Shown piece by piece: positions 37,240 to 48,024 of a stretch of 64,000 nt of DNA. Within the stretch, counting starts at the first letter, position 1; the number at the start of each line of letters is the position of its first letter. The notes below the pieces were generated by a model. That model made no database searches. It was not told where the DNA came from and saw nothing but the letters and a program-made list of their open reading frames with translations. Source of the DNA: Streptomyces daqingensis (lineage in GTDB: Bacteria > Actinomycetota > Actinomycetes > Streptomycetales > Streptomycetaceae); contig NZ_BMMP01000002.1 in assembly GCF_014645895.1 (NCBI RefSeq), positions 1 to 64,000 of the forward strand, given 5' to 3'. Both the position numbers and the translations under genes were made by a program.

Positions 37240-38092
37240 TCAGCAAGCCGCGGGCTTCAGCCCCGCGCCCGCCCAGATCGGCACGTCGCCGTCGCGCATC
37301 GCCTGACGCCCCCGGCCTCGATCTCGACCGGCTCGGGACGCCGGTGCTGCGGGGCCACGAGGCCCGGCTCCAGCAGCCGCAGCCCGTCGAAGAAGCGCTC
37401 CACCTGGGCTCGCGTCCGGGTGCGCACCGTCGAGCCGGTCTCCTCGAAGTCCTCCTCGATGCGGCTGACCCGGGCGTCGAAGTCGGCCGTGACGTGGGTG
37501 ACCACCAGCGCGCTGCCGGCCGGTACCGCGTCCATGAGGATCATGGCGTAGCAGTCGTAGCCCGGCGGCAGCCAGTGCAGGAGGAGGCAGAGGGCGACGG
37601 CGACGGGGCGCTCCGGGTCGAGCGTGCCGCGGGCGCGGGGGCGCGCAGGATGCTCCGCGGGTCCGTCGCGTCCGCCTGGATGTACGCCGTTCTTCCCTCG
37701 GGGGTGCTGGTGTGCAGGGCCCGCGAGTGCGCCAGCACGATCGGGTCGTTTCCGGCGTAGACGATCCGCGCCGCCGGGTCGGCGGCCTGCGCCACCTCGT
37801 GCAGGTTGGGCGAGGTGGGGATGCCGGTGCCGACGTCCAGGAACTGCGTGATGCCGTGCTCCGTGACCAGCGCCCGCGCCGCCCGGTGGATGAACGCCCT
37901 GTTCTCCCGCGCGCTCGCCTCGGCGGACGGGACGGTGGCCAGGACCTTCTCGGCCTGTTCCCGGTCGGCCTCGTAGTGCGTCTTGCCGCCGAGCAGGCAG
38001 TCGTAGACGCGGGCGGCGTGCGGCCGGTCGACCTCGAGGGTCACGAGCTGCTCCGGCTCGCCCTCCGCCCACGCGTTGTCCGTCTCTTCCAT
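37240..38092 (-). pseudogene. DUF574 (SAV2177-like) methyltransferase broken by two frameshifts
   Basis: Reads as a SAM-dependent methyltransferase of the DUF574 family in three frame segments. The first (from ATG 38090-38092) covers HAARVYDCLLGGKTHYEADR, FLDVGTGIPTSPNLHEVAQ and IQADATDPRSIL. The reading then jumps near 37632-37650, in a GC-rich run, to TLDPERPVAVALCLLLHWLP and VTHVTADFDARVSRI. A second jump near 37300 restores the proper ending MRDGDVPIWAGAGLKPAA with a TGA at 37240-37242. Every block of the family is present once the frames are joined, so decay is recent or the indels are sequence errors. An upstream TTG at 38117-38119 is an alternative start. Confidence 0.82.
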
Positions 38093-38303
38093 CCCCCGGC
38101 CGTCCGCCCCCGGTCCCAAGTCCGGGCGATGTCAGGGCACGTCGTTGGGCCCACGCCCGCGCTGTCCGGCCACCGCCGCCGGCATCCCGATTCACGCCGC
38201 GGCGCCGACTGCTGGCATGGTTTCCTGACCGGGGGCTCCGCCTCACGCCGAGACGGCCCGGCCCACGTCCCGACGTCACAGCGCCTAAGGAGACAGCCCG
38301 ACG

Positions 38304-39392
38304 ATGAGGAACAGCGCCCAGGCACAGGCCTTCCGCAGGAGCCGCTCGCTGAAGCGGGTCCGCGCCGTGGTCACGGCCGGGGCGGTCGCCGCGTCGCTGC
38401 TGGTGGGCTGCTCGGGCGGCGAGGACGGGAAGCCCGGGCGTTCCGAGCCGCCGTCGCCCTCGCAGGACGGGGACGGCTCCGCGAAGGAGCCCCGGAAGAA
38501 GCCCGTCCCCTTCGCCCCGTACGTCGACACGTCGCTCAAGCCCTCCTACGACCTGCTCGAAGGCGCCCGTCGGACCGGCGTGAAGGAGTACAACCTGGCC
38601 TTCGTCTCCCCCGGGCGCGGCAAGTGCGCGCCCATGTGGGGCGGACGGCAGGAACTGCGCGACAATCCCGTGGCCCGCCAGGCCGCCGAACTGCGGAAGG
38701 CGGGGGGCGACGTCCGGGTCTCGTTCGGCGGGCAGAGCGGCAACGAACTGGCCCGGGCCTGCAAGTCCGTCGACGATCTGGTCGCCGCGTACAGCGAGGT
38801 CGTCGAGGCCTACGATCTGACGAAGGTGGACTTCGACATCGAGGGCCCCGCGCTCACCGACACCCGAGCCAACGAGCTCCGCGCCCGCGCCGTCGCCCGG
38901 CTGCAGAAGCGGCTCCCGAAGCTGGACGTCTCCTTCACCCTCCCCGTCATGCCGGGCGGCCTGAACCGCGACGCCCTCGCCGTGCTGAAGAGCACCAAGG
39001 AGCATGGAACCCGGGTCTCAACCGTCAACATCATGGCCATGGACTACGGCACCTACTACGACGGCGACATGGGCGAGTACGCCGTGAAGGCCGCCACCGC
39101 CACGCGGAAGCAGGTGGCGAAGGCGCTGGGGATCCGCGGCCGGGAGGAGGCGTGGCGGGCGGTGTCGGTGACGCCGATGATCGGCGTGAACGACGTCAAG
39201 GTCGAGGTCTTCCGCCCCGAAGACGCCGCGGAGCTGCGGAAGTTCGCCGAGAAGAAGGGCCTGGGAGGGCTGTCGATGTGGTCGGCCACCCGGGACAGGC
39301 CGTGCCCTGGAGGCCCCAACACCAAGGCGCAGGCGACCTGTTCGAGCACCGGGGACACGGCGCACGAGTTCGCCGAGGCGTTCAGGGGCTGA
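38304..39392 (+). CDS. GH18-fold lipoprotein, chitinase-like
   Basis: A 362-residue exported lipoprotein. The signal peptide ends in the lipobox LVGC with C36 as lipidation site, followed by a Gly/Ser/Pro/Glu linker. The catalytic-like domain (about residues 70-355) has the GH18 pattern: VSFGGQSGNELA (beta-3), KVDFDIEGP with the acid/base Glu after FDI (beta-4), FTLPVMPGGL, and NIMAMDYGTYY (beta-6). The layout matches actinobacterial chitinase-type lipoproteins acting on the cell surface. Substrate could be chitin or other GlcNAc polymers. It is convergent with the SDR gene. Confidence 0.88.
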   Translation: MRNSAQAQAFRRSRSLKRVRAVVTAGAVAASLLVGCSGGEDGKPGRSEPPSPSQDGDGSAKEPRKKPVPFAPYVDTSLKPSYDLLEGARRTGVKEYNLAFVSPGRGKCAPMWGGRQELRDNPVARQAAELRKAGGDVRVSFGGQSGNELARACKSVDDLVAAYSEVVEAYDLTKVDFDIEGPALTDTRANELRARAVARLQKRLPKLDVSFTLPVMPGGLNRDALAVLKSTKEHGTRVSTVNIMAMDYGTYYDGDMGEYAVKAATATRKQVAKALGIRGREEAWRAVSVTPMIGVNDVKVEVFRPEDAAELRKFAEKKGLGGLSMWSATRDRPCPGGPNTKAQATCSSTGDTAHEFAEAFRG

Positions 39393-39408
39393 GCACCGGC
39401 CCCAGGTC

Positions 39409-40209
39409 TCAGCCGGCCTTCCGTCCCGAGCCGGGTTCCGCGACCCGCCGGTGGGCCGCGGCCTTCAGCCGGTCGGGGAGGACCCGGTCGGCGATCCCCT
39501 GCGCCTTCGTCGCCGCCGAGCCCGTGACCAGTTTCGGCCTGCCCGACATCACCGCGTCGAACGCCTGAGCCGCGACCTGGGCGGGGTCGTCCTTCCGCAT
39601 CCGGCCCAGACGGGTGTCCAGCATCCCCGCCCGGCGGAAGAAGTCCGTCTCCGTGGGCCCCGGCATCACGGACGTGAGGGTCACCCCCGTCTCCTTCAGC
39701 TCCTCCTGCAGGGCCTGGACGAAGGACTGCAGGAAGGACTTCGAGGCGTTGTAGACCGGCTGGAACGATCCGGGCACGGTCGCGGCGATCGACGAGGTGA
39801 CGAGCATCCGCCCCTCGTCGCGGGCCGCCATCTCCTTCAGGAAGCGCTTGGCCAGCCGGACGGTGGAGACGACGTTCAGGTCGATCACCGCCAGGTCGTC
39901 GTCGAGGTCCGTGTCGATGAAGGCGCCGCCCTGCCCGACGCCCGCGTTGAGGGCCACCGTGTCGACGGGCCGTCCCGTGGACGTCACGGCCACGTACAGC
40001 TCCTCGACGCCCGCTTCGGTCCGCAGGTCCGCCTGCACCGCGCGGACGTCGACGGGCGCGGCGCCGAGCTCCTCGGCGGCGGCGGCCAGCGCGTCGTCCT
40101 CCGCATTGATCACGAGGTCGAAGCCGTGCGCGGCGAAGCGCCGGGCGAGTTCGTATCCGATGCCCCGGGACGCGCCGGTCACGACCGCCAGGGGTGCGTT
40201 GTCACTCAT
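39409..40209 (-). CDS. short-chain dehydrogenase/reductase
   Basis: A 266-residue classical SDR with TGASRGIGYELARRFAAHGF as the cofactor site, NAGVGQGG, catalytic Ser in LVTSSIAATVPG and the YNASK pair. The MPGPTETDFFRRA segment is also typical. NADPH preference is likely from the Arg after the glycine motif, but no substrate can be named. It starts at ATG 40207-40209 and stands divergent from a small conserved protein. Confidence 0.92.
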   Translation of the reverse strand: MSDNAPLAVVTGASRGIGYELARRFAAHGFDLVINAEDDALAAAAEELGAAPVDVRAVQADLRTEAGVEELYVAVTSTGRPVDTVALNAGVGQGGAFIDTDLDDDLAVIDLNVVSTVRLAKRFLKEMAARDEGRMLVTSSIAATVPGSFQPVYNASKSFLQSFVQALQEELKETGVTLTSVMPGPTETDFFRRAGMLDTRLGRMRKDDPAQVAAQAFDAVMSGRPKLVTGSAATKAQGIADRVLPDRLKAAAHRRVAEPGSGRKAG

Positions 40210-40355
40210 CGGCCCCGAGTACCCCGCTGCCCGCTCCCACTCCTGCTCGCGGGAGGCGTGCCGGTCCGGACGGGGGCGGGCGGAGGGGCCGGGCCGCGTC
40301 CGGCCGCGCCCCGGGCCTGGCCGTGGCGGACGATGCGGAGCATACTGACCTCACG

Positions 40356-40577
40356 ATGACGAAGCGTTCCGCGCCCAGGCGCCACCTCCCCACCAGTCCC
40401 TTCAAGGCGCCCGTCGCCCCGCTCGCCAAGCAGTTCGCCCTGGGAGACCGGGTCTCGCACGACCAGTACGGCCTCGGCAGGATCATCGGCGTGGAGGAGG
40501 GGATCGCGATGCTCGTCGACTTCGGTTCCCGGCAGGCCCGGATCCCCAGCCCGTACACGTCGATGGACAAGCTCTGA
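40356..40577 (+). CDS. small conserved KOW-like protein
   Basis: A 73-residue basic protein of a type I recognise as recurrent in streptomycetes. The core FALGDRVSHDQYGLGRIIGVE followed by AMLVDFGSRQARI resembles the SH3/KOW-like fold seen in CarD N-terminal and DUF3553 domains, suggesting a protein- or nucleic-acid-binding role. ATG at 40356. A strong hairpin terminator begins 97 bases after the stop. Function unproven. Confidence 0.75.
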   Translation: MTKRSAPRRHLPTSPFKAPVAPLAKQFALGDRVSHDQYGLGRIIGVEEGIAMLVDFGSRQARIPSPYTSMDKL

Positions 40578-40673
40578 CCTGACCCGCGGGGGCGACGCCG
40601 CCCGCAGGGGCCGTCCCCCGAGCCGTCCACGCCGCAGGGGCCCGTCTCCGGGCCGTCCGCACCGCAGCGCACC

Positions 40674-40706
40674 GAGGCGTACCGGCCTGTGCGGCCGGTA
40701 CGCCTC
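40674..40706. terminator. perfect 14-bp hairpin
   Basis: gaggcgtaccggcc (40674-40687) pairs exactly with ggccggtacgcctc (40693-40706) around a five-base loop. It probably ends transcription of the small gene at 40356-40577. Confidence 0.85.
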
Positions 40707-40924
40707 CTGCTGTCCGGCGTGCCCGCCGGAAATGCCCGTGGCGTCCGGGACTGCCCGCCGGTGCCCGTCCGGACGTATGCCGCGGCGCGTTCTTCGGCGG
40801 CGGCGTCCCGGGTACACGCCGGCGGGGCCGCCCGACGCGGCGATGCCCGCGGTGTGCGCGGAATCTCCCTCGCGGCCGGGCCCGGATCCGGGGGGCGGTG
40901 TCCGCGGACGCCGCCCAAGAGATA

Positions 40925-40938
40925 TCTTGACGTCGAGA
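40925..40938. promoter_or_regulatory. TCTTGACGTCGAGA dyad before icd
   Basis: The 14-base near-palindrome has six of seven symmetric pairs about GACGTC, 27 bases before the icd start, and contains a TTGAC-like -35 box. Similar TCTTGAC-GTCAAGA motifs precede central-metabolism genes in streptomycetes, so it may be an operator overlapping the promoter. Confidence 0.5.
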
Positions 40939-40952
40939 CGACGTAGACGTGA

Positions 40953-43190
<2,238 letters not shown>

Positions 43191-43736
43191 GGCCCGGGCG
43201 GTAGGCCGGACCGCGTCGTCGAGGGCTCCGTTCCACTCCGGTGGGGCGGGGCCCTGACGCGTGCCCTGCCCGCACGTGCGTGAGGGCGCGGTGTGCGAGA
43301 GGAGCGGCGGACAAGGGCCGTACGAGGGACCGCGCACGATGGGGGACGGAGTGCGCCTCTGCGCACGCCGGAGAGCCGGAGCGGTGGCGGGAGGGCCGGG
43401 GCCGAACTACGCGGCGCCGAGCGGCAGAAGAAGGCTGGAGAGGGGCCCCTGCCCGATGGGTCGCGCACGTGACGCGGCCCCGGGGGCGGCCGGTGGAAGC
43501 GGTGGCTCCTCCGGCCGCCGTACGGGAGTCGTCAGCGGACGGGGACGGTCATCGGGAGCGGAGACCGCCCCGATATCGTCCCCTCGGGAATCCGGGCATT
43601 CCCAGGCGTTCCCGCCCGCGGCGGTGCGGCGAGCGGAGTTACTGGGAATTCACTGCTTCGCCGCCCCGGGCCGGTGGCCCTGTCCTGGAATCGCCCTCCC
43701 GGCATTGTGCCGGGATTTCCGGGGCGGAGAGGCGAG
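43191..43736. other. 546-base convergent region, no gene seen
   Basis: Between the ends of icd and the ribA-like gene. Several G-rich imperfect repeats occur and the frames have no recognisable product. The hairpin at 43697-43715 lies at the right end. This is unusually long for a convergent gap. Confidence 0.5.
43697..43715 (-). terminator. hairpin after the ribA-like gene
   Basis: tcccggca (43697-43704) and tgccggga (43708-43715) form an 8-bp stem with a three-base loop, 22 bases beyond the minus-strand stop. Confidence 0.55.
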
Positions 43737-44390
43737 TCAGCCGGGCATTCCGTCCAGATGCGGCAGGCTGTGGTCGAGCCGCTCCCGCTTGGTCCACAAG
43801 TAGTCGAAATTCTCCTTGTTGGGCTGAATCAGCAGCGGGATGCGTTCCGAGATGTCGATACCGTTGGCCTCGAGCGCGTTGCGCTTTCTCGGGTTGTTCG
43901 AGAGGAGGCGGACGGATTCCACGCCCAGGTCGTTCAGGATCTCGACGGCGACGCTGTATTCCCGCGCGTCCACGGGGAGCCCGAGCGCGAGATTCGCCTC
44001 GACCGTGTCGAGCCCCTCGGCCTGCTGCAGCTTCAGCGCCTTCAGCTTGGCCAACAACCCGATGCCGCGGCCCTCGTGGCCCTGAATGTAGACCAGGATG
44101 CCCGCACCCTCGGCGACCATCATCTGCAGGGCCGTGCCCAGTTGGTCACCGCACTCGCAGTGCGTCGACCCGAAGACCTCTCCTGTCAGGCATTCGGAGT
44201 GCACACGGGTGAGCACCCCGTGCGGGGTGATGTCGCCGTGTACGAGGGTTATTTGCTCTCTTCCGCTCTCCCGGTCCAAGTACCCGATGGCCAGGAAATC
44301 TCCGTGCACCGTGGGCAGCCGGACCTCGACCACCCGCTCGACAGCAGATCGCGGCGGGGCGCCGTTCGCAAGGGATTCAAGGTCTGCCAT
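43737..44390 (-). CDS. GTP cyclohydrolase II homologue lacking the usual Tyr (FAPy-forming type?)
   Basis: A 217-residue RibA-fold protein. The zinc site is intact (C67, C78, C80 in SECLTGEVFGSTHCEC), the phosphate loop GHEGRGIGLL is present and the catalytic Arg lies in DAREYS. The active-site Tyr of ordinary GTP cyclohydrolase II (Tyr105 of the E. coli enzyme, in KIRAYALQ) aligns with Leu119 here (KLKALKLQ). In S. coelicolor a paralogue with this Tyr replaced was reported to stop at the formylated pyrimidine FAPy. I chose ATG 44388-44390, with GGGAGG upstream; a further ATG lies at 44457-44459. It follows a CDP-alcohol phosphotransferase gene. Not the housekeeping riboflavin enzyme, I infer. 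Confidence 0.88.
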   Translation of the reverse strand: MADLESLANGAPPRSAVERVVEVRLPTVHGDFLAIGYLDRESGREQITLVHGDITPHGVLTRVHSECLTGEVFGSTHCECGDQLGTALQMMVAEGAGILVYIQGHEGRGIGLLAKLKALKLQQAEGLDTVEANLALGLPVDAREYSVAVEILNDLGVESVRLLSNNPRKRNALEANGIDISERIPLLIQPNKENFDYLWTKRERLDHSLPHLDGMPG

Positions 44391-44498
44391 GGGCTGAGCG
44401 TACCTCCCGTACAACCATTCATCTGGCTCTTGCCGAAAAAGCTGAATCAACGTGCGCATTCTCGGAATTGAATGCGCAGAGTTGGGTGAAAAGCACAG

Positions 44499-45266
44499 TC
44501 AGGGCAGCGTCGCGCGGGAACGCCCGGCGGGATACCGGGCGGCCGGAACGGAGCCGACTCTCCCACAGCGCGGACGGGACTGCCACAGCCAGACGACATC
44601 ACGTGTGAAGGACCACACCAGCGAGGTCAGCGCGAGAGCGACCAGCGTGACGTTCACAGATCCGGGCAGAACACCGGCGGTCGCGACGAGGAGGACGATC
44701 CCCTGGAGCGCCGCGACGGTCTTTCGCGCGAAGCTCGGCGGGAGCGGGGCGTTCATCCAGGGCAGGGCCCGCGCGGCCGCGACGAACGCGTACCGCATGC
44801 CGCCGATGGCTATGACCCACGGTCCGAGGGCGAACGCGAGGTAGATGCTCAGTACAAGAAGAAGGAACGCGTCGACTTCCATGTCGAATCGCGCTCCGAG
44901 AGAGGACGAGGTGCCGGTGCGCCGCGCCACGAGGCCGTCCACGAAGTCCAGCATGAGCGCGCAGGTCGTCATCGCCACCGTCGCGCCGATGTGCGCGCCG
45001 CCTGCCGCGTCCGCTACGAGCGCCGTGACCCCGCCGACGAGAGTGGCCCGGGCGAGCGTGACCTTGTCGGCCGGCCCGAGGCCGGGCTTGCCGGAGCGCA
45101 GCAGCACGGCGCAGACCGTCACACCGAAGAGCGTGCCGGTCAGCCAGCCCACCGGCCCGAGGCCGACCGTCGACCACAGGAGCGCGAGAAGGAGCAGCTG
45201 AGCGGCGACCCCCAGGGCGGTCTGCCGTCCCAACTGCCCGACCTTCCGCCAGTCTTGCGTGATCAT
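44499..45266 (-). CDS. CDP-alcohol phosphatidyltransferase-family membrane enzyme
   Basis: A 255-residue multi-pass membrane enzyme transferring a phospho-alkyl group from a CDP-alcohol to an acceptor alcohol. The full signature is present from D107 to D132 (DFVDGLVARR...GARFDMEVD), with all four Asp and the Gly/Ala/Arg positions. Five or six hydrophobic segments surround it. The ATG follows GGAGG. It is the first gene of a leftward unit with the ribA-like gene 108 bases downstream, and is divergent from the dehydrogenase-led operon. In this cluster it could attach the product to a lipid; that is inference. Confidence 0.9.
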   Translation of the reverse strand: MITQDWRKVGQLGRQTALGVAAQLLLLALLWSTVGLGPVGWLTGTLFGVTVCAVLLRSGKPGLGPADKVTLARATLVGGVTALVADAAGGAHIGATVAMTTCALMLDFVDGLVARRTGTSSSLGARFDMEVDAFLLLVLSIYLAFALGPWVIAIGGMRYAFVAAARALPWMNAPLPPSFARKTVAALQGIVLLVATAGVLPGSVNVTLVALALTSLVWSFTRDVVWLWQSRPRCGRVGSVPAARYPAGRSRATLP

Positions 45267-45373
45267 CGCGCCTCCTGGTGCAGGTGTGGCGGAGCCGGAT
45301 GGGGCTGATTATGGTACGAGTGATCAGCGTGATGTGAAGAAATTGCAGTTGCCACCTTGCCTGGAGGGCACAA

Positions 45374-46363
45374 ATGGAGCGCACAGCTCGGGCTTACTGG
45401 CTCCGGTCCCCGGGATTCGGCGAGATCCACTCCGTCACCCTTCCTTCCCTCGGCCAAGGCGAGTTGCTCGTGCGTACGGTCTGCTCAGGTGTGAGCCGCG
45501 GGACGGAGAGCCTCGTCTTCCACGGCCGGGTGCCTGAAAGCCAGCACCATGTCATGAGGGCCCCCTTCCAGGAGGGCGATTTCCCCGGACCCATCAAGTA
45601 CGGCTATTTGAACGTGGGGATCGTCGAAGAGGGGGATCATGACCTGTTGGGCCGCCGGGTCTTCTGTCTCTACCCGCACCAGACCCGCTACGTGGTCCCC
45701 GCCGACGCGGTGACTCCCGTGCCGGACGAGGTGCCCTCGCGCCGGGCTGTGCTCGCGGGAACGATGGAGACCGCGGTGAACGCGGTGTGGGACGCGGCGC
45801 CGATGCTCGGCGAGAGGATCGCCGTGGTCGGGGGCGGGATGGTCGGCTGCAGCGTCGCGGCCGTCCTCGGCCGCTTCCCCGCATCCCGGGTGGAGTTGGT
45901 CGACGCGGATCCCTCGCGCGCCGAGGCCGCGGAGGCGCTGGGCGTCGGTTTCGCCCTGCCGGAGGAGGCGGCGGAGGACTGCGACCTCGTCGTGCACGCC
46001 AGCGCCACGCAGGCCGGTCTCACCCGGTCCCTGGAACTGCTGGCACCGGAGGGGCGGATCGTCGAACTGAGCTGGTACGGCGAGGAGAAGGTCAGCGTCC
46101 CTCTCGGGGAGTTCTTCCACTCGCGGCGCCTGGCGATCAGGAGCAGCCAGGTCGGGGCGCTGCCCCCGTCGATGCGCTCGCGCCGCACGTTCGCGGACCG
46201 CATGGCCCTCGCGCTCGACCTGCTGCGGGACCCCGCCCTGGAGATGCTCGTCACCGGCAGCTCCGCCTTCGACGAACTCCCCGAGGTGATGCCCGAGATC
46301 GCGAGCGGCCGGATGCCCGCCCTGTGCCACCTCATCACGTACGGCGACGACGCCGTCCAGTGA
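45374..46363 (+). CDS. MDR-superfamily dehydrogenase without structural zinc site
   Basis: A 329-residue medium-chain dehydrogenase-like protein resembling the BchC/hydroxyethyl-chlorophyllide branch of the zinc-type superfamily. It has LLVRTVCSGVSRGTESLVFH, YGYLNVGIVEEG, LAGTMETAVNAVWDAAP, the Rossmann motif VVGGGMVGCSVAAVL and ELVDADPSRAEAAEALG. The four-Cys structural zinc loop is absent. The first gene of a rightward operon of five, with GGAGG before ATG 45374; the PTPS-like gene follows after 69 bases. It presumably oxidises or reduces an alcohol on the cluster product. Confidence 0.85.
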   Translation: MERTARAYWLRSPGFGEIHSVTLPSLGQGELLVRTVCSGVSRGTESLVFHGRVPESQHHVMRAPFQEGDFPGPIKYGYLNVGIVEEGDHDLLGRRVFCLYPHQTRYVVPADAVTPVPDEVPSRRAVLAGTMETAVNAVWDAAPMLGERIAVVGGGMVGCSVAAVLGRFPASRVELVDADPSRAEAAEALGVGFALPEEAAEDCDLVVHASATQAGLTRSLELLAPEGRIVELSWYGEEKVSVPLGEFFHSRRLAIRSSQVGALPPSMRSRRTFADRMALALDLLRDPALEMLVTGSSAFDELPEVMPEIASGRMPALCHLITYGDDAVQ

Positions 46364-46432
46364 CGAACCCGAACCCGACCACCGGCCCGATTCCGGCCGC
46401 CACCACCACCAAGAACCACCGGAGAGTGAACG

Positions 46433-46831
46433 ATGTTCAGCATCACCGTCCGTGACCACATGATGATCGCCCACAGCTTCCGCGGTGACGTCTTCGGGCC
46501 CGCGCAGCGGCTGCACGGCGCGACCTTCGTGGTCGACGCCACCTTCCGCCGCCGCGAGCTGGACTCCGACGGCATCGTGGTCGACATCGGTGCCGCGACG
46601 CAGGAGCTGAACGGCATTCTCGCCGCCCTCAACTACCGCAATCTGGACGACGAGCCCGACTTCGCCGGGATGAACACCTCCACCGAGGTGCTCTGCAAGG
46701 TCGTCGCCGACCGTCTCGCCGAGAAGGTCCACGGCGGCGCGCTGGGCGAGAACGCCCGCGGCCTCGACTCGATCGTGGTGACGCTGCACGAGTCGCACGT
46801 CGCGTGGGCCAGCTACGAGCGCTCCCTGTGA
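46433..46831 (+). CDS. 6-pyruvoyl-tetrahydropterin synthase-like protein missing catalytic residues
   Basis: A 132-residue PTPS/QueD-fold protein. Compared with E. coli QueD it keeps the first zinc His (AHSF), the His of LHG, the Asp of VVDI, the NTSTEVL helix and the late Glu (LHES). The catalytic Cys before LHG is gone (GPAQRLHG), the third zinc His is Ala (LHGAT in place of LHGH), and the His pair of the LDHHYLN segment is changed (LNYRNLD). It therefore probably does not catalyse the usual triphosphate-eliminating reaction. ATG with GGAGAG. Its stop overlaps the next start (GTGA), indicating translational coupling with the glycosyltransferase. Confidence 0.88.
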   Translation: MFSITVRDHMMIAHSFRGDVFGPAQRLHGATFVVDATFRRRELDSDGIVVDIGAATQELNGILAALNYRNLDDEPDFAGMNTSTEVLCKVVADRLAEKVHGGALGENARGLDSIVVTLHESHVAWASYERSL

Positions 46832-48024
46832 GCTCGGCGGACGGCACCGGGGGCCGTCCGGGAGGCGGCGCGCAGAGGGCTTCGCCCGTGCACTTCGTGA
46901 TGCCCGGCGACGTGGACGACCCCGCGTCCCCCAGCGGCGGGAACGCCTACGACCGCCGGATGTGCCGCGAACTCGCCGCCGCCGGACGGCCGGTGGGCGA
47001 AGCGGCCCTCCCGGGCGGCTGGCCCGATCCGGGCCCGTCGGCCAGGTCCGCCCTGGAGCGTGAACTGGCGGGCCTGCCGGACGGATCCGTCGTCCTCGTG
47101 GACGGTCTCGTGGCCTGCGGGGTGCCCGAGATCGTCGTGCCCGAGACCGGACGGCTGCGCGTGGCGGTGCTGATGCACCTGCCCCTCGCGGACGAGACGG
47201 GGATCGAACCCGGCCTGGCGGCGCGGCTGGAGGAGCTGGAGGGCCGGACGCTGCGCGCCGCGCACGCGGTCGTCGCCACCAGCGACTGGGCGGCCCGCGA
47301 CGTGCGGCACCGGCACGGGCTGGACCCGCGGCGCGTGCACACGGTGTGCCCCGGCACGGACCCCGCCCCGCTCGCCCGGGGCACCGACGGCGCCTCGCGG
47401 CTGCTGTGCGTCGCCGCCGTCACGCGCCGCAAGGGGCAGGCCGATCTGGCCCGCGCCCTGGCCGAGGTCGCCGACACGCCGTTCACCTGCGAGTTCGCCG
47501 GAGCGCTCGACCGGGACCCCGCCTACACCGAGGAGCTCCGCGGTGTGCTGCGCGACGCCGGGCTGGAGGACCGCGTACAGCTGTCGGGGCCTCTCACGGG
47601 GCGGCCGCTCGCGGAGGCGTACGACGCGGCGGACCTGTTCGTCCTCGCGTCGCACGCCGAGACCTACGGCATGGTCTTCACGGAGGCGCTCTCCCGCGGC
47701 ATCCCCGTACTGGCGACAGCGGCGGGCGCCGTGAGCGACACCGTGGGAACGGCACCCGACGGGAGCGTCCCCGGCATCCTCGTACCGCCCGGCGACGCCG
47801 GTGCCCTGGCCGGAGCCCTGCGCAGGTGGCTGACCGAGCCCACAATTCGTCGTCTTGTGACAACATCCGCACGCCGGCGCCGTGCCGGACTGCAAGGTTG
47901 GCCCGGAGCCTCTCAGCGCCTTGACGAGGTACTGGAGAGTCTTCGCGGCGAACGACCCGATGCGCCCGAACCGTCCGTTCCGCCGGACGACGGAGCGCGA
48001 CATGAAGACCGGAGAACTCCTTGA
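46828..48024 (+). CDS. GT4-type glycosyltransferase
   Basis: A 398-residue retaining glycosyltransferase (GT-B fold). The N-terminal half has [20 protein letters not shown]. The C-terminal half has [58 protein letters not shown] and SRGIPVLAT, the donor-binding E-x7-E region. It starts at GTG 46828 inside the stop of the preceding gene, and the TGA at 48022-48024 overlaps the TTG of the methyltransferase. Cytoplasmic or peripheral to the membrane. It probably adds a sugar to the pathway's pyrimidine, pterin or lipid intermediate. Confidence 0.9.
   Translation: MSSADGTGGRPGGGAQRASPVHFVMPGDVDDPASPSGGNAYDRRMCRELAAAGRPVGEAALPGGWPDPGPSARSALERELAGLPDGSVVLVDGLVACGVPEIVVPETGRLRVAVLMHLPLADETGIEPGLAARLEELEGRTLRAAHAVVATSDWAARDVRHRHGLDPRRVHTVCPGTDPAPLARGTDGASRLLCVAAVTRRKGQADLARALAEVADTPFTCEFAGALDRDPAYTEELRGVLRDAGLEDRVQLSGPLTGRPLAEAYDAADLFVLASHAETYGMVFTEALSRGIPVLATAAGAVSDTVGTAPDGSVPGILVPPGDAGALAGALRRWLTEPTIRRLVTTSARRRRAGLQGWPGASQRLDEVLESLRGERPDAPEPSVPPDDGARHEDRRTP

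Noticed and set aside
43261..43803. 180-codon frame in the gap after icd
   Set aside because: Low-complexity Arg/Gly/Pro product with no family features, and it overlaps the ribA-like gene.
44391..44498. Possible FMN riboswitch before the ribA-like gene
   Set aside because: The 108-base gap is too short and lacks the conserved FMN-element core; the preceding gene is co-oriented, so an operon is simpler.
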